DNA of 64,000 nt, taken from contig JAIQDT010003811.1 in the NCBI GenBank assembly GCA_021521415.1, positions 62,001 through 126,000 on the forward strand. The letters are read 5' to 3'. Positions 33,412 through 45,020 of this stretch are shown here, piece after piece. A program made the translations under genes and the position numbers. The notes beneath the pieces were generated by a model, which was given only the letters and a program-made list of their open reading frames with translations, searched no databases and was not told the origin of the DNA. How positions within the stretch are numbered: position 1 is the first letter of the stretch; each line of letters starts with the position of its first letter. This DNA is from Bidens hawaiensis (taxonomy: Eukaryota; Streptophyta; Magnoliopsida; Asterales; Asteraceae).

Positions 33412-33541
33412 TGACCTTTGTGTCTTCCATTTAACCCTTATCGCTTTGAGATTTCTTTTCTTTCAAAAGTTTAAAGCTCTTCATTTTTCTCTGAGACTTC
33501 TTCTTTTTTTCTGTGACTTTCTTAATCCTTTCGGAGCCAAA

Positions 33542-35538
33542 ACGGCTAAAGAGAAGAAGGGTACCCCTACTATAACTGAAGTTGAGGTTTGCCTTAAAGA
33601 AGAAGAATTAAACGATGTTGTCAGTGTATATGGAATGACGTCGGAGTGGGAACCAGAACGTTCGGCTAGTGGTTCTATTGCCACTAGTCCGCCTGCAAAG
33701 AAGATGGCTGTGTATATAGACCATTTTACAACGGGGAATTTTCGGATTCCGGTGACGCAGTTCGTCCGGTCGATCTTGACGACATATGGAATTCATCTCT
33801 CACAGATCCATCCCTTTAGGATGTTGAGAATTCGACATTTCGAATTTTGCTGTCAAACTCACAATTTTGATCCCTCTATTGGCATGTTTGCCGTATTTTT
33901 CAAAATGACCTTCCGTGACGGATGGTATAGCTTTGCATCTATTGATAAGAAGAAGACTATTGGTATGGAGTGGATCCGTAGTCTTCATGGCTGGAAACCA
34001 AAATTTTTCTTGATCAGAGGGGATGCTATTCCGTTTTCAATGACGAAACGTAAGGCGGATTCTCCTATGCATGTGGTTCCTGCCTCCGCTCATGAGGGTC
34101 TCCCATGGTTTAAAACTCTAATCTCAACTCCTACTCCCATGCGTCCCATCCATGAGGGGGCGATGGTGAGTGCGAAGATGAGCCGTTTATGGCCGTTCCT
34201 TGAATTGGAACCATATTACGAGAAGACTGATAAGAGCGAGCTTTGTTTATGGCCTCCGTCTGTTCTTAATTTGAATATTTTCTAACTTTTATGTATTTGT
34301 GTAGATGAAGGTTCTACCTTCAGCACTTTACTGGACAAGGAGGGGGGATGATGGTGCGACGTCCGATTGACCCAAGAGATAGACCCATTCTAGATCGGAC
34401 GAGCAACAACTTTTTATTCCCCACTGCCTTTCGCCCGGAACCATTGGTCTCCGAACCAATGTATGCTAAAGGTGAGAAGTATGTTGAAGAAGCCATACTA
34501 AAAGGTGAGGGCATTTTACCAAGAGATTGACCCATTTTACAGCGGGGAGATCGTACTCTTTTCGTCTAGCGAGGAGTCGTCACTTTGTGAAGAAGGTAGT
34601 TCAACTGATGCTAATAAAGCTATAGACTCGATTGCAGGTCTCACCCGTCAACGAGCCGCGACCGATCAGGCAACTGCGGAGAAGACCGATAATGTTAATG
34701 CTACTGCGGACGTTGAAGGTCCAGGACCTGATGATAATACTGCGGAGATTGGACGTCCGGTCGTTGACGCGGGCGTTTCCAAAGCGGCAGGCAAGCGCAA
34801 GGTTAATCCGGAGAAGACTGTCCCCAAGAAGAAGAAGTCTAAAAAGACAAATCTTTCCGCCTTGGGAGACCGGTTGGAACGTCTTGATGCAGAAGACCCG
34901 TCATTGGGTATGCAATGTTTTCCTTACTTTATTTTCCGTTTTGATTTGAGTCATTCCTAACCTATTGGTAATGTTTTTCAGTGAACCTGGATAACCTTTT
35001 TGAAGGTATTTCTGGTTTGAATGAGTCACCTATCCGTCCGTCACAACCACCTCCTAACACCGTTGAGAATCCGGTCGTTGTGACGGATGATTCTCCATTG
35101 AAGAAGGAGGGGGATGACACAACTGATCGTACTAAGGTGTCACCCTCTCATAACGTTTACCGCTTCAGGGAACAAGGGGGTGTGAGCACATTTCCATATG
35201 CTTCCCCAACTTCTCCCTCTCTTGGGGAGGAGGACCCCACCCCACACCAACCTAACTGGTCCTTACGTCGGGATTCAACATTCCGTGACGTGAACACATG
35301 TTTTGAATTTCTAGGGAAGTGTCTTCCTCATGGTGAAAAGGAGAGACGTCGCCTTAGTATTCGCCAAGAATTACTAAACTCTCATTCTTATTATTTGGTG
35401 AATACTATGTCCACTACTCATGAGATAACCAGAGATTGGTTGGCGATGAATGAACAATGGGATGAGCTGGTGGCCTCTGCTTCTGATGCTAAACAAGAAG
35501 CTCTTAAAGCTATAAACAAAGCTAGGGAGGCCAATCCG
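33542..35538 (+). pseudogene. Antisense gene 2 of Tat element 1, start lost, 3' end replaced by solo LTR
   Basis: Paralogous to antisense gene 1: shared pattern GSIA..PP.KMA.Y.D.F..GNFR and YGIHLSQ.HP..M.RIRH.EF. The ATG seen in element 2 (57957) is ACG here (33542-33544). Exon-like blocks: N-terminal domain to about 34230; a middle block with MVRRPIDPRDRPILD (about 34350); a Lys-rich block VPKKKKSKKTNLSALGDRLE ending at a GT near 34907; and a block beginning NLDNLFEGISGLNESP after an AG at 34980. The frame runs into the inserted LTR after INKAREANP. The C-terminal coiled coil present in element 2 is gone. The probable role is as for its paralogue, that is, unknown. Confidence 0.8.
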
Positions 35539-35964
35539 TGTAAGGCCCCGTTACCAGTAGCCCTACTTTCATGTTGGATTTACTCATAAACGCAGTTCTA
35601 AATATCAGAGTTAATTAAAGCATTCGCGGAATATAAAAGCTTTCATAAAACATTTCATAACAAAACACATCTTGTCTTAAAACAACAACTTGTCTTTCAA
35701 AATAAACAAAACATTAGACTTAAACGTCTTGAGTCTTCCGATGCCAGCCTCTTATTCAGTGCCACGTGTCTCCTCAAGCGAGCTGCCTCATCCTACTCAC
35801 CTGCGTGCATACTAAAAGTCAGCTACGCTGAGTGAGTTCTAGTTAATCATACATTATACAATACACATAAACTTATATTCTTTCATTCATACTTTCATAC
35901 TTTCATACTTTCTTTTGTATTAACTTGCTTTCATATCTTACGTTATAAAGAGCATTACGCCCTA

Positions 35965-36155
35965 CATTCCTCGAGTATTATTAGGGCTCGGTACCCTCCT
36001 TCCTCGAGTATTATTAGGGCTCGGTACCCTCCTTCCTTGAATATTAGTAGGGTTCGGTTCCCTAGTTCTCGAATATTAGTAGGGTTCGATTCCCTCTTCG
36101 TTACCATACAACCATACATCATACCTCGAGTATTATTAGGGCCCGGTACCCTCTT
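35965..36155. repeat. 36-bp-type tandem repeat in solo LTR
   Basis: Five degenerate units around the phrases TCCTCGAGTATTATTAGGGC and TCGGTACCCTCC. Non-coding, despite open frames across it caused by the repeat period. Confidence 0.75.
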
Positions 36156-36749
36156 CATAACCATACAACCATATAACCATCCTTTCCTTCTTTTATTAAC
36201 TTTATCACATTCATACACATAAGCATACATATCATACTTACCTTATACATAGCGTTACAACCTGACAGTACGTGCAATATCCGAAGATCGTTCACGTACC
36301 ATCAAGCAGTCATTCATACATATCACATTATGCACATAAGGCATACACTTATCTCTTAGGATAAGCGTATTAACAAACATATTGAGTATGCACACAGCCC
36401 CGAAAACATAACACATAAATGGGGCTAGAAACTCACCTGAATTCTGTTACGCTCTCCGTTAATAGTTATCCCCTTCTTGAGCTGTGCACGGCTAACTGTA
36501 TAATATTTACACGTATCAATTAACTACTACTACTCATGTTGTATTTCTATCTTTATATGACCCACAACGAACGGGGGTCCGGGGGCAGCGCCCCTGGAAG
36601 TGGGGTCTAGGGGCGGCAGCCCCTAGCAGGGTCCAAGGGGCAGAGCCCCTGACTGGGGTCGAGCTGCCAGGTCAGCTTGGAAAAATTTTATTTCCATTAA
36701 CTGTCTTAACACATTTTTCATTAGGTTTTTAATTTATTTTCTAATCGAA

Positions 36750-37090
36750 CTTGACTTTAGGCGAAGTTAAACCTTAGGCTAACTTAGCTTTAGGCGAAGT
36801 TAAACCTTAGGCGAACTTAGCTTTAGGCGAAGTTAAACCTTAGGCGAACTTAGCTTTAGGCGAAGTTAAACCTTAAGCGAACTTAGCTTTAGGCGAAGTT
36901 AAACCTTAAGCGAACTTAACTCAGGCGAAGTTAATTAGTTAGGCGAACTTGCTTGCAAGTGAAGTTAAACTGGCAGGCAAAGTTAAGCTTTGCAGGCGAA
37001 GTTATGGCTTTGCAGGCGAAGTTATGGCTTTGCAGGCGAAGTTATGGCTTTGCAGGCGAAGTTATGGTTTTGCAGGCGAAGTTGCCCAGT
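36750..37090. repeat. GGCGAAGTTA minisatellite in solo LTR
   Basis: The left part has about five units of roughly 33 bases (GGCGAAGTTAAACCTTAGGC then GAACTTAGCTTTA). The right part (36960-37085) has about five 20-base units TGCAGGCGAAGTTATGGCTT. The second copy of this LTR has a related GGTGAAGTTAACC array at 55440-55780, so the array belongs to the family. A (GT)n run lies at 37384-37405. Confidence 0.85.
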
Positions 37091-37642
37091 TCAGCTACGG
37101 GTTTAGTTTTTATCAAGCATTTTGGCGATTTTAATACCCTTGTTATGGTTCGACATCACCCACTACGTTCCCTAACCGTTTTCGGTCGTATATATATCCC
37201 GTATATACTATAAAGCTTGGACCTTTAAGTAAAAACGTTTAATACTACGTAAACTTTAAAGGTCAAGAACATACCTTTAGCGCTCGTTCGATCTTGGTTA
37301 GCTTGTTTATGCACTCTAGATCTCGTGTAATAAGATCTAATACCAACTAACGTTTACTCTCTCTCGGGTCTTGCTCGTTTATGGTGTGTGTGTGTGTGTG
37401 TGTGTTTGGAGTGTGTAGAGATTATGATGGAAATGAAATGAGGGTTTAGGGTTTTAGGTTAGTTTAGGGGATATTTATATCCCTTAAAGCCCATGGACCT
37501 AAGGCCCATTCTCATTTAACCCATCTCAATTAATCTAAGTCCATGATCCGTTCTTTACTCGATATTAATTAATTAATAACGCGAAATCACTAAACGTAAC
37601 TTTCTTTATTCAACATTATAAATTTTAGGATGTTACAATCCG

Positions 37643-38087
37643 CTGATTTGTTTTCACTTCTCTTTATATGAATGACTTTGCAAGAAGAGAACTGAAGCAT
37701 CAAATCCTTTGCCTGTGACACATATGAAGCCATGATATCGTTTTTTGCTTCGTATGTACCGTTTATCTGTCCCGCAATCAACATGGAATCCACTCGGGAT
37801 TCTAAATGTTTAACTTCGAGCTTTTTGGCTATCCGCAAGCCTGCCAAGAAAGCTTCATATTCTGCCTTGTTGTTGGTACTTTTGAAGTCCAGCTTTATGG
37901 CATATGTAAACTCATGGCCTTTGGGATTGACCAGCCTGAGGCCTGTGCCACATCCCTCATTGCTTGAAGCTCCATCCGTGAATAAGGACCAAATTTGTCC
38001 CAATTTCGGAGGTGCTTGGGGTTCTTGCTCGATTAAACATTCTTTTTCTTTGTGATGCAGAACTTCTGTCACGAAGTCCGCCAACAC
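37643..38087 (-). pseudogene. Archaeal-type RNase H (aRH) of Tat element 1, truncated
   Basis: Contains the acidic residues expected of this RNase H: LFTDGASSNEGCG (Asp), STNNKAEYEAFLAG (Glu) and VDSMLIAGQ (Asp). It lies downstream of the retroviral-type RNase H, the arrangement that defines Tat elements. The reading frame ends at SENKSAD, where the nested LTR was inserted. Integrase, which follows in element 2, is missing. Confidence 0.88.
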
Positions 38088-38099
38088 CTGCCCTTGATT

Positions 38100-39384
38100 G
38101 CTGGCCTAGGTTTGTATTCTATTGCATGTTCACCTAGTTCGATGGCCCATTTGGCTAGTCGGCAGATAATTCGGGCTTACTGAGAACATTTTTGAGCTTG
38201 TATCCGGTTAAAACATTGATGGGGTGCCCTTGAAAGTACCTGCGGAGACGTCGGGCAGCATAGACCAGTGCCAAAACAAGTTTTTCAAGCATGGAGTATC
38301 TTGTTTCCGGATCCGATAGTGTTCTGCTGACGTAGTAGATCGGTGTTTGAATATTCTTTCGATCTGCCAGGAGGACGGCCCCGATGGCAATGTCTGACGC
38401 TGATAGGTATAATGTTAACGGTTCCCCCGCACAGGGTGCTGTTAATGTGGGCAGCTCCATCAAACATTTTTTAACTTCCAAAAAAGCTTGTTCTGCTTCC
38501 GCAATCCAATTGAAATGTGCTTTCTTAAGGCAATTTCTTAGTGTTGAGATAAATGGGTGAGATTTGGCTGCATGGTTTGCCAAGAATTGATTCAAAGCAA
38601 CCAAACGCCCATTGCGTGTATGAACTTCCTTGAGGGAGGACGGGGAAGGCATGCGGGCTATGGCTTGAACTTTATTTGGATTAGCTTTAAAGCCTGCATC
38701 CGTGACAATCACACCCAGAAACTTTCCCTCTTCCATTCCGAATGAACACTTGGCTGGATTTAACTTCATGTTAATACCTTTCAATGTTTCGAAAGTCTCT
38801 TCAATATCTCTCAGCATCTGATCTTCCTCAACACTTTTAATTACAAGATCGTCCATATACACCTCTAAGTTTCGACCAGTTTGACATTTAAATGCTATGT
38901 CCATCAATCGTTGATACGTGGCTCCCGCATTTTTTAGTCCGAAAGGCATCATTTTGTAACAAAAGGTGCCTTGATCGGTACGAAATGTCGTTTTGTCCTT
39001 ATCACCAACTGCCATGCGGATCTGATGGTAGCCTTTGTAAGCATCCAAGAAGCACTTGAATTTGAATGGTGCCACAGCATCAACTTTGAGATCTATTTCG
39101 GGTAAAGGATAACAATCCTTGGGACATGCTTTATTTAGGTCCTTGAAATCGATACACATTCGCCATGCCCCATTGCTTTTGGGGACGATAACTGGGTTGG
39201 CGACCCAAGTTTGGTAATGAATTGGACGAATGATCCCTGCCTGCAAGAGGTCCTGGACTTGTTCATTCATTGCTTTTGTTTGTTCCGGACCCATCTTACG
39301 TTGTTTTTGAACAATTGGCGTAAACAACGGGTTTACCCTTAGTTTGTGTTCCGCGGGACACCCGTCATGTCCGCAGGTTGCCAT
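38100..39384 (-). pseudogene. Reverse transcriptase and RNase H of Tat element 1
   Basis: RT motifs in order: WRMCIDFKDLNKACPKD, FKCFLDAYKGYHQIRMA (first catalytic Asp), MMPFGLKNAGATYQRLMD and YMDDLVIKS (38848-38859 codes YMDD). RNase H follows with LTLYLSASDIAIGAVLL and PIYYVSRTLSDPETRYS. Compared with element 2, about 10 bases are missing in the GTTCCGC-containing repeat near 39350, shifting frame between protease and RT. One C is missing near 38156, shifting frame after PELS. Intact catalytic motifs but broken frame. Confidence 0.9.
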
Positions 39385-41909
39385 GCGAAAACATCGACAT
39401 TCTTTGATAATAACTGTTTCAAGAAAGTCCGCACTATCTCGGAGATAGCAGGGCCAATTGTTACAGTTTGATCAGGGGAATCTTTGTTCAAGACCCACTT
39501 TTCCGGTTCAGTTCTCAAAGTTTGTTTTGGGATCTTGCTGGGCTTTGAGCTCTCGGTTGCAAAGCAGTGCCTATTAACATGAATTATTGCGATGCCAGTA
39601 CAAGTTGGGACTCCCACTGCACCATGTGCCGTGGACGGATGAGCATTGAAATCACCAATCGCTTCTCGCCCAAGGATAATGTCATGTTTTGATGTTGCCG
39701 GCAAAACCAGAAATTCGACCTCCTCGGTCCTCGAATGAATTCCATCGCTCAGGGTGACTGGAAATGAAATTACACCCCGCGGATGCATTATTTCTCCTCC
39801 GAATCCCGACACTGGAGTGTGGATGGGTTTCAATCTTTCTTTATCTTCTTCGTCAAGCTGATCAAAGCATTGTTCATACATGATATCTGATGTGCTGCCG
39901 GTGTCGAAGAAGACGTAATGAGAATGATAGTGTCCGAAGAGAGCAGTGATGATCAGGGGGTTCTTATTGTTCGGGCCTCCTTTAATTCGAGGGAAGATCA
40001 CTGGTTCATTCTTCCACTCTTCATCAACAGACTCTTTCCTCTTATTCCCTGTATGGGACTCGCTTTGTATCATATGAACGTTCAAATCTTTAATTTTCTT
40101 CTTACCCGGGCCTTGGATGTCTCGAATGGTTGCTTTCCCATTGTCCGGTTTTCCAGTTTTTACCAAGTGTCTGAGCTTTCCAGATTTCACAGTCGTCTCT
40201 ATTTCATTTTTCAATGTTCTACATTCATTTGTATTATGACCAATGTCGTCATGATACGAACAGTGCTTGGTAGCATCCAAGAATGATAGTCTTGTTAGTG
40301 GCTGTGGCTTTCTAAATTTTATATTCTCTGTGGTGAGAATTTCAGCGGGAGTCTTTGAAAGAGGAGTCCAATTTTTGGGACTTCGGTTTGCGGGTCCCGC
40401 TTTGTTCTTGTTGCCTATGAGGGATCTTGCATCAAATGGTTTTGATGCTTCCGCACTTGGCTGAAGCCTTGACCATATAGGGCCTTTCGCCTGTCTATTA
40501 GGTCTCGGATTCTGAAATTCAACTTTAATTTTTTGCTTCGGGTTACCATTCCTCAATGTTTTCTCAGTACTAGCATACACCTTTGCCGCAATCATCAGGT
40601 CGTCCCACTCTTTTGGCATTCCATCTCTGCCCGTAAGCGTGCGGACTAAATCGTCACATTTGACGTTTTTGTGGAAGGCACCACGAAGCATGTCTTTACT
40701 GATTCCACCGATGTTCAAACTTTCTTCATTAAACCTGGTGATAAAATCTTCTATGGACTCGTTATCGCGGCGGACAACATCCAAAATTTCTGATTGGTCT
40801 CGCGTATGTTTTTTCTGTCCACTGAAGTGTTGGGAAAATTTTTTCACCAGATCGTCCCAGCTAGAAATTTAACCGTTAGGTAACTTTTCAAACCATTCTC
40901 TTGCTGCCCCTGTTAGTGTCAATGCGAACATGTGACACCAATAAGGCAGCGTCCAACCACTAACACCACCTACCGCAATAAAGTTCTGGAGATGATCACT
41001 TGGATCAGTCATACCATTATACTTACCCACCGATGTAGGTATCTTAGCATTAACGGGAAAGGGTGCTGTGGCAATACTTGCTATGAACTTTGATTTTTCA
41101 GCGAAGGCCGCGGGGCGGTATGGTTTAGTAAAGTCTCTTTCCACATTGCTATGGTATTCGGTATGGCGGACTATGTCATGCGGACGGCTGCTTTTTTCCT
41201 GAGAACTCATCCTACTGTCTCCGGTATACATACTGTAATCTCACGGGTGGTAGGATGAATCGTAACCGTCAAACTCATCTAAATAAGATGGCATCCGCAT
41301 ATTTATTTGAGGACGAGGACGTAGCCTCGGAAGTTCGCCAAACTCTAGCTCCGTCTGTTGATTGTAACGAGTTTTACTTCCTCACACTGTTGGTGGAGGA
41401 GAAGGAGATCCCCTAGGGGATTCCTCATAATCCAAAGTGCGGGCGTGAAGTTGCTCGTTACGTTTTCTACGCTCGTATTCAGCCACCAAACTTTGTTGTT
41501 GCATATGGAGCCACTCTTCAGGAGTCAAGGCTCCTCTGGATCTGGAATTACGTCTATGAGATCTCGCCACGTCAGAGTCACCTGAATCATTTTCTAGATC
41601 CAACACTGACCGTTTTCGGCGAGTTTCTTCCGTAATCCGTCTGAGATTACCCAATTTAGAACCTTCCGGTGCCGAGGCCCGTCCCATATCTCGGGGGTGG
41701 TACCGGTTGGTGCTGTGACGTTCTCTAGGGTAAAACCCCCCAGGTGTTACGTCAATGTTCCGTGACCCTGGATCTGTGACTCGCTCAAGTGTACGGCCAC
41801 TTAGAGTCGTGATGCGTGTAAAAACACTAAGACCCGGAGGTGCTTCTGTGTTAGTTACACGTGACTCAGTTGCAGGGGTTCTCGTCGGCCCTTCAGGAAG
41901 TTTACTCAT
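39339..41909 (-). pseudogene. Gag-protease of Tat element 1 with nonsense codons
   Basis: One continuous frame from MSKLPEGPTRTP (ATG 41909) to the frameshift at about 39345. It is interrupted by TGA at 41382-41384, TGA near 41232 and TAA at 40869-40871 (the last is GAA in element 2). Gag core: PVNAKIPTSVGKYNGMTDPS and LTGAAREWFEKLPNG. Zinc-knuckle-like C-x2-H-x4-H-x4-C in CSYHDDIGHNTNEC (about 40215-40257). The protease active site FFDTGSTSDIMYE is near 39897-39905. Produces particle protein and maturation protease when intact. Confidence 0.9.
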
Positions 41910-41957
41910 ATCAAACGAACCAAAAACCAACGAAAACTATTGCTGTTCTAACATAAA

Positions 41958-41973
41958 TCACGGATGGCGCCAA
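41958..41973 (-). other. Primer binding site of Tat element 1
   Basis: In sense, TTGGCGCCATCCGTGA follows the 5' LTR end (CTTCA). The TGGCGCC start, matching a tRNA 3' CCA end, is typical of Tat/Athila elements. I cannot assign the exact tRNA. Confidence 0.75.
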
Positions 41974-42770
41974 TGAAGAAACACGGATCCGCTCCCCGGG
42001 TATGGGTCCTGGATCCAGTGAGTCCACAGGGTACAATACGTTAAGTACTACCATGATATGAGTAAAGCTCCCTAAAGTCCAGTGACCGGAGCCTGCAAAA
42101 CAAACACAGTGAGTCTCGTTACAGGAAGGACAAGAGGGGGGGGTCTTCCTGTAACCACCCTCCGGCGTGAGAATCAGTAACGTTCGTAATGAAGAAAATA
42201 GTAGTCCGAATATATGTGAGTGAATGAATACCTCATACCGTTTAACAAGGTATTTATAGCCGAAGGATGATGGAAGATGATTGGGGCAGTTGTCCTCTTC
42301 TAGAAGATCTTTGATAACCGCCTAGACACGTGTCTTCTTGTGATAGGTTGGGCTATACGTCCCATGTGCATGGGTACAACAACCTGGACACGTGTCACCA
42401 GCTGATAGGATGGATCACACCCTGACCATGTGCACGGTTATAACAACATGGCCAGGTGTCCTTTGTTCATTGGTTAGTATGTCACGTATTCCCCAAGTAA
42501 GAATCATGAGCCTTTCTTCTAGAAAGTATTTGAATGGTGACAGGTGTCCTACTGGCACTGTCCTTCAGTTATTTATCCGGACATATGTCATGTCCCGCGG
42601 ACGACTTTTGAGGACGCCCGAATGCTTCCGCGCGTATTATGAGGACGTTCCTCCTCTATCTTGATATGCGGGTGATCCGTTTGTCCCGCGGGTGGCTTAT
42701 AAGAGCATTCTCTGTGACCCGCGAGTGGTACTTAAGGGTATTTGGGTCTTTTTGGTACCCTACCCCTACA
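41974..42770 (-). repeat. 5' LTR of Tat element 1 (797 bp)
   Basis: TG...CA in sense. TATA box TATAAATA in sense at 42251-42258, about 510 bases into the LTR, is the probable core promoter of the gag-pol transcript. Lacks about 20 bases (the TGAAGTACAGAGACTAAG part) present in the other two LTRs near 30391 and 51497. Confidence 0.9.
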
Positions 42771-42960
42771 CTAACTAATAAACGACACTTGACAAGTTGC
42801 AATAGGCCTTGTTCTTTTTGGTCCGTGATAACTTTTGGGTCAAGACACTATACGGCCCATTAACTTGTTTGTAAAGTGGTCACCAGTCATTTGTCAAAAA
42901 AGTCGGCTCAACTCGTGTCTTTGCTAGTAAATAAAGCCTGTACATTCAATGTGACAAAAC
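42771..42960. repeat. Duplicated segment, copy B (right of Tat element 1)
   Basis: Matches 44848-45020, with shared phrases AATAAACGACACTTGACAAG, GCCTTGTTCTTTTTGGTCCG and GGCTCAACTCGTGTCTTTGC. It continues copy A (28837-30162) after removal of element 1. Starts with the target duplication CTAAC. Confidence 0.85.
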
Positions 42961-43602
42961 TAGGGCCGTCCAAACTGCTCGTCGCTCGAACTCGCTGGAA
43001 AATTGCTCGGAAAATGCTCGCTCGTTTTTTCGCTCGAATGAAAACGAGCCGCTCTGCTCGGTTCGGTTTGTAAACGAGCCAAGCAACGAGCAAAGGTCTG
43101 CTCGGTTCGGTTCGACTCAAATATTTTTTATTTATTTTATATATATTTATATATGAATAAATATATAGACAAAACACATAAATATAAGTTTACAATTCTT
43201 TTTATCCGTTTAAATTTTTCTTATTTCGTCAATTTTATATTTTTATTTGTTCGCTTCAAGGTTTAGAATACTAAAAGTTTATTTACATGATCATTATATC
43301 TCATTTCAAACTTATTTTTAATAAAAATTTACAATCTATTACACGTTTGTCTAAAAACTATTAATTTATTTATAAAATATATTATTTACAAAATTCAAAT
43401 TTGTTTCTTATTGAAAATTTTAAAATGAAAAAGAAATAAATAATGCTCGAAATCGCTCGATGTTCGATCGAAAAATGCTCGATTTGATTTTGGCTCGTTT
43501 CGGTTTTCGCTCGGTTCGAATTTCAGCTGTTTGGTTTGGTTGTAAACGAACCAAGCAACGACAAGCCTTCGCTCGGTTCGGCTCGGCTCGTGAAAAGCCC
43601 TA
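42961..43602. mobile_element. hAT-type non-autonomous element, 642 bp
   Basis: Ends TAGGGCCGTCC...AAAGCCCTA with a perfect 8-base target duplication GACAAAAC (42953-42960 and 43603-43610), diagnostic of the hAT superfamily. Arms are CGCTCGGTTCGG-rich and the core is AT-rich. No transposase. It interrupts the junction between duplicate unit 1 (B) and unit 2 (A'). Confidence 0.88.
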
Positions 43603-45020
43603 GACAAAACCGGTTTTTTTTACAAACCAAACCGGTTTTAAAACCAAATCGGTTTGGTTATTGCATTTTCCAAATTGGTTTGGGTCAAACCGGTTCGGTT
43701 TAGAAACAGGTTTAAGCATAAAAGTAGCCAAACTGATTCGCACTGGTTCGGGTCGGTTTTAAACAGGTTTAAGACAAAAAAAAAACCGGTTTGATTGCGA
43801 AATACTCAAACCGCTATACGAACCGATGGTATGATTCGGTTTGGGAGTTGGTTCGGTTTCAGGTTAACCGATTCTGAACCGGATTTTTTACACCTCTACT
43901 TATCATAACCAGTTTGGTTCCCACAAAAAAATGTTCATAATTATAATTTAATAAAGCATGTGGTATGTTAACAATGCCAAGTAATTATTTTGTTGAACAA
44001 AGAATCTGGCAGTTATCTTAATGATCCACGTGCGATTAAATTAGAGCATCTCATATAAGCTAGGGGTGTTCCCGATTCGGTTTTCACGTTTTAGGCCAAA
44101 CCGTAACCAAACCGCTAGTAACTGTTTTCTATCTTCGTAAACCAAAACCAAATTGTTAAACTCTTAAACCAAACCAAACCGTTAGTAACAGTTTGATTTC
44201 GGTTTGGTTTCACGATTTGAACTTGTTGCGGCTTTATACAACGTGTCAATAATAATTCATGATATTTAATTGTATAGCTCTCGATAATTTGCAGAATTTA
44301 ACAAATACCAGTATACCAATACCAACTGATTTCTTGTTCTTAATTGAATACTTGAAAGGCTAGCTAAAGTCTTTTGCGTTTTAAATTAGGCTTAGCCCTG
44401 ATTTTCTTATTTACTGTCGGTCTTTATATTTAGTAATGTATGTTATAAACATTAATACTTTTTAATTTAATTATTTCTATTAATATATTTGTATACACAT
44501 AAATATATTATATATAATTAAACCATACGGTCCGGTCCGGTTTTATACGATTGGTTTTGGGCACAAAGCGTAAACCAAACCGCTCGTTATGGTTTGAATA
44601 TTTTTAAACCAACCGACCAAAAGTTATGAAAGAAAACCAACCAGAAACCAAACCAATGACCGGTTTGAACGATTTTGTAGTTTCAAGCCAAACCATAAAC
44701 ACTCATAATAGCTATGTTTGTGTTTCACACTAAAAGAAGATTTCTTCATATGATAACCTTGAGATTGATGAGTAGCTTCTACCAAGAAGACCCTGTGTCA
44801 ATGTGTAGCTTTTGTTTTAATTAGTCAGGAAAGAAAAGCTAAGTAGCTAACTAATAAACGACACTTGACAAGTTGCAATAGGCCTTGTTCTTTTTGGTCC
44901 GTGATAACTTTTGGGTCAAGACACTATAGGCCCATTAACTTGTTTGTAAAGTGGTCTCCAGTCATTTGTCTAAAAAGTCGGCTCAACTCGTGTCTTTGCT
45001 AGTACATAAAGCCTAAAGGA
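43603..45020. repeat. Duplicated segment, copy A'B' (uninterrupted)
   Basis: Second copy of the unit split by Tat element 1. At 44848-44856 the sequence CTAACTAAT shows the unoccupied insertion site. No coding potential. MITE-like arms as in copy A. Confidence 0.85.

Larger units (their letters stand above)
35539..37637 (-). mobile_element. Solo LTR, chromovirus-like, 2.1 kb, nested in element 1
   Basis: Ends TGTAAGGCCCCG...GATGTTACA; in minus orientation this is TGTAACATCC...CCTTACA. Perfect 5-bp target duplication ATCCG at 35534-35538 and 37638-37642. No coding frame and no internal domain, so it is a solo LTR left by LTR-LTR recombination. A longer relative is at 52705-56475, where the adjoining polypurine tract and 3' internal sequence survive. 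The CRM/Tekay-type chromovirus assignment is from the style of that polypurine region (AAGGGGGGAAGACT) and is tentative. Confidence 0.85.
30163..42770 (-). mobile_element. Tat-lineage Ty3/gypsy LTR retrotransposon, element 1 (12.6 kb)
   Basis: The sense strand is minus. The 5' LTR is 41974-42770 and the 3' LTR 30163-30871; ends are TG...CA in sense, with 5-bp target duplication CTAAC. The primer-binding-site-like TGGCGCCATCCGTGA follows the 5' LTR, and a G-rich polypurine tract precedes the 3' LTR. Order in sense: gag, protease, RT, RNase H, archaeal-type RNase H (the dual RNase H is a Tat hallmark), a deletion where integrase should be, then two antisense genes. A solo LTR of another family (35539-37637) is nested inside. 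LTRs differ at several percent of positions plus indels, so the insertion is not recent. It cannot be autonomous. Confidence 0.92.

Noticed and set aside
36949..37213. Frames with repeated LCRRSYGFAGEV-type peptide
   Set aside because: Artefact of a tandem repeat whose unit does not introduce stops; no start context or homologue.
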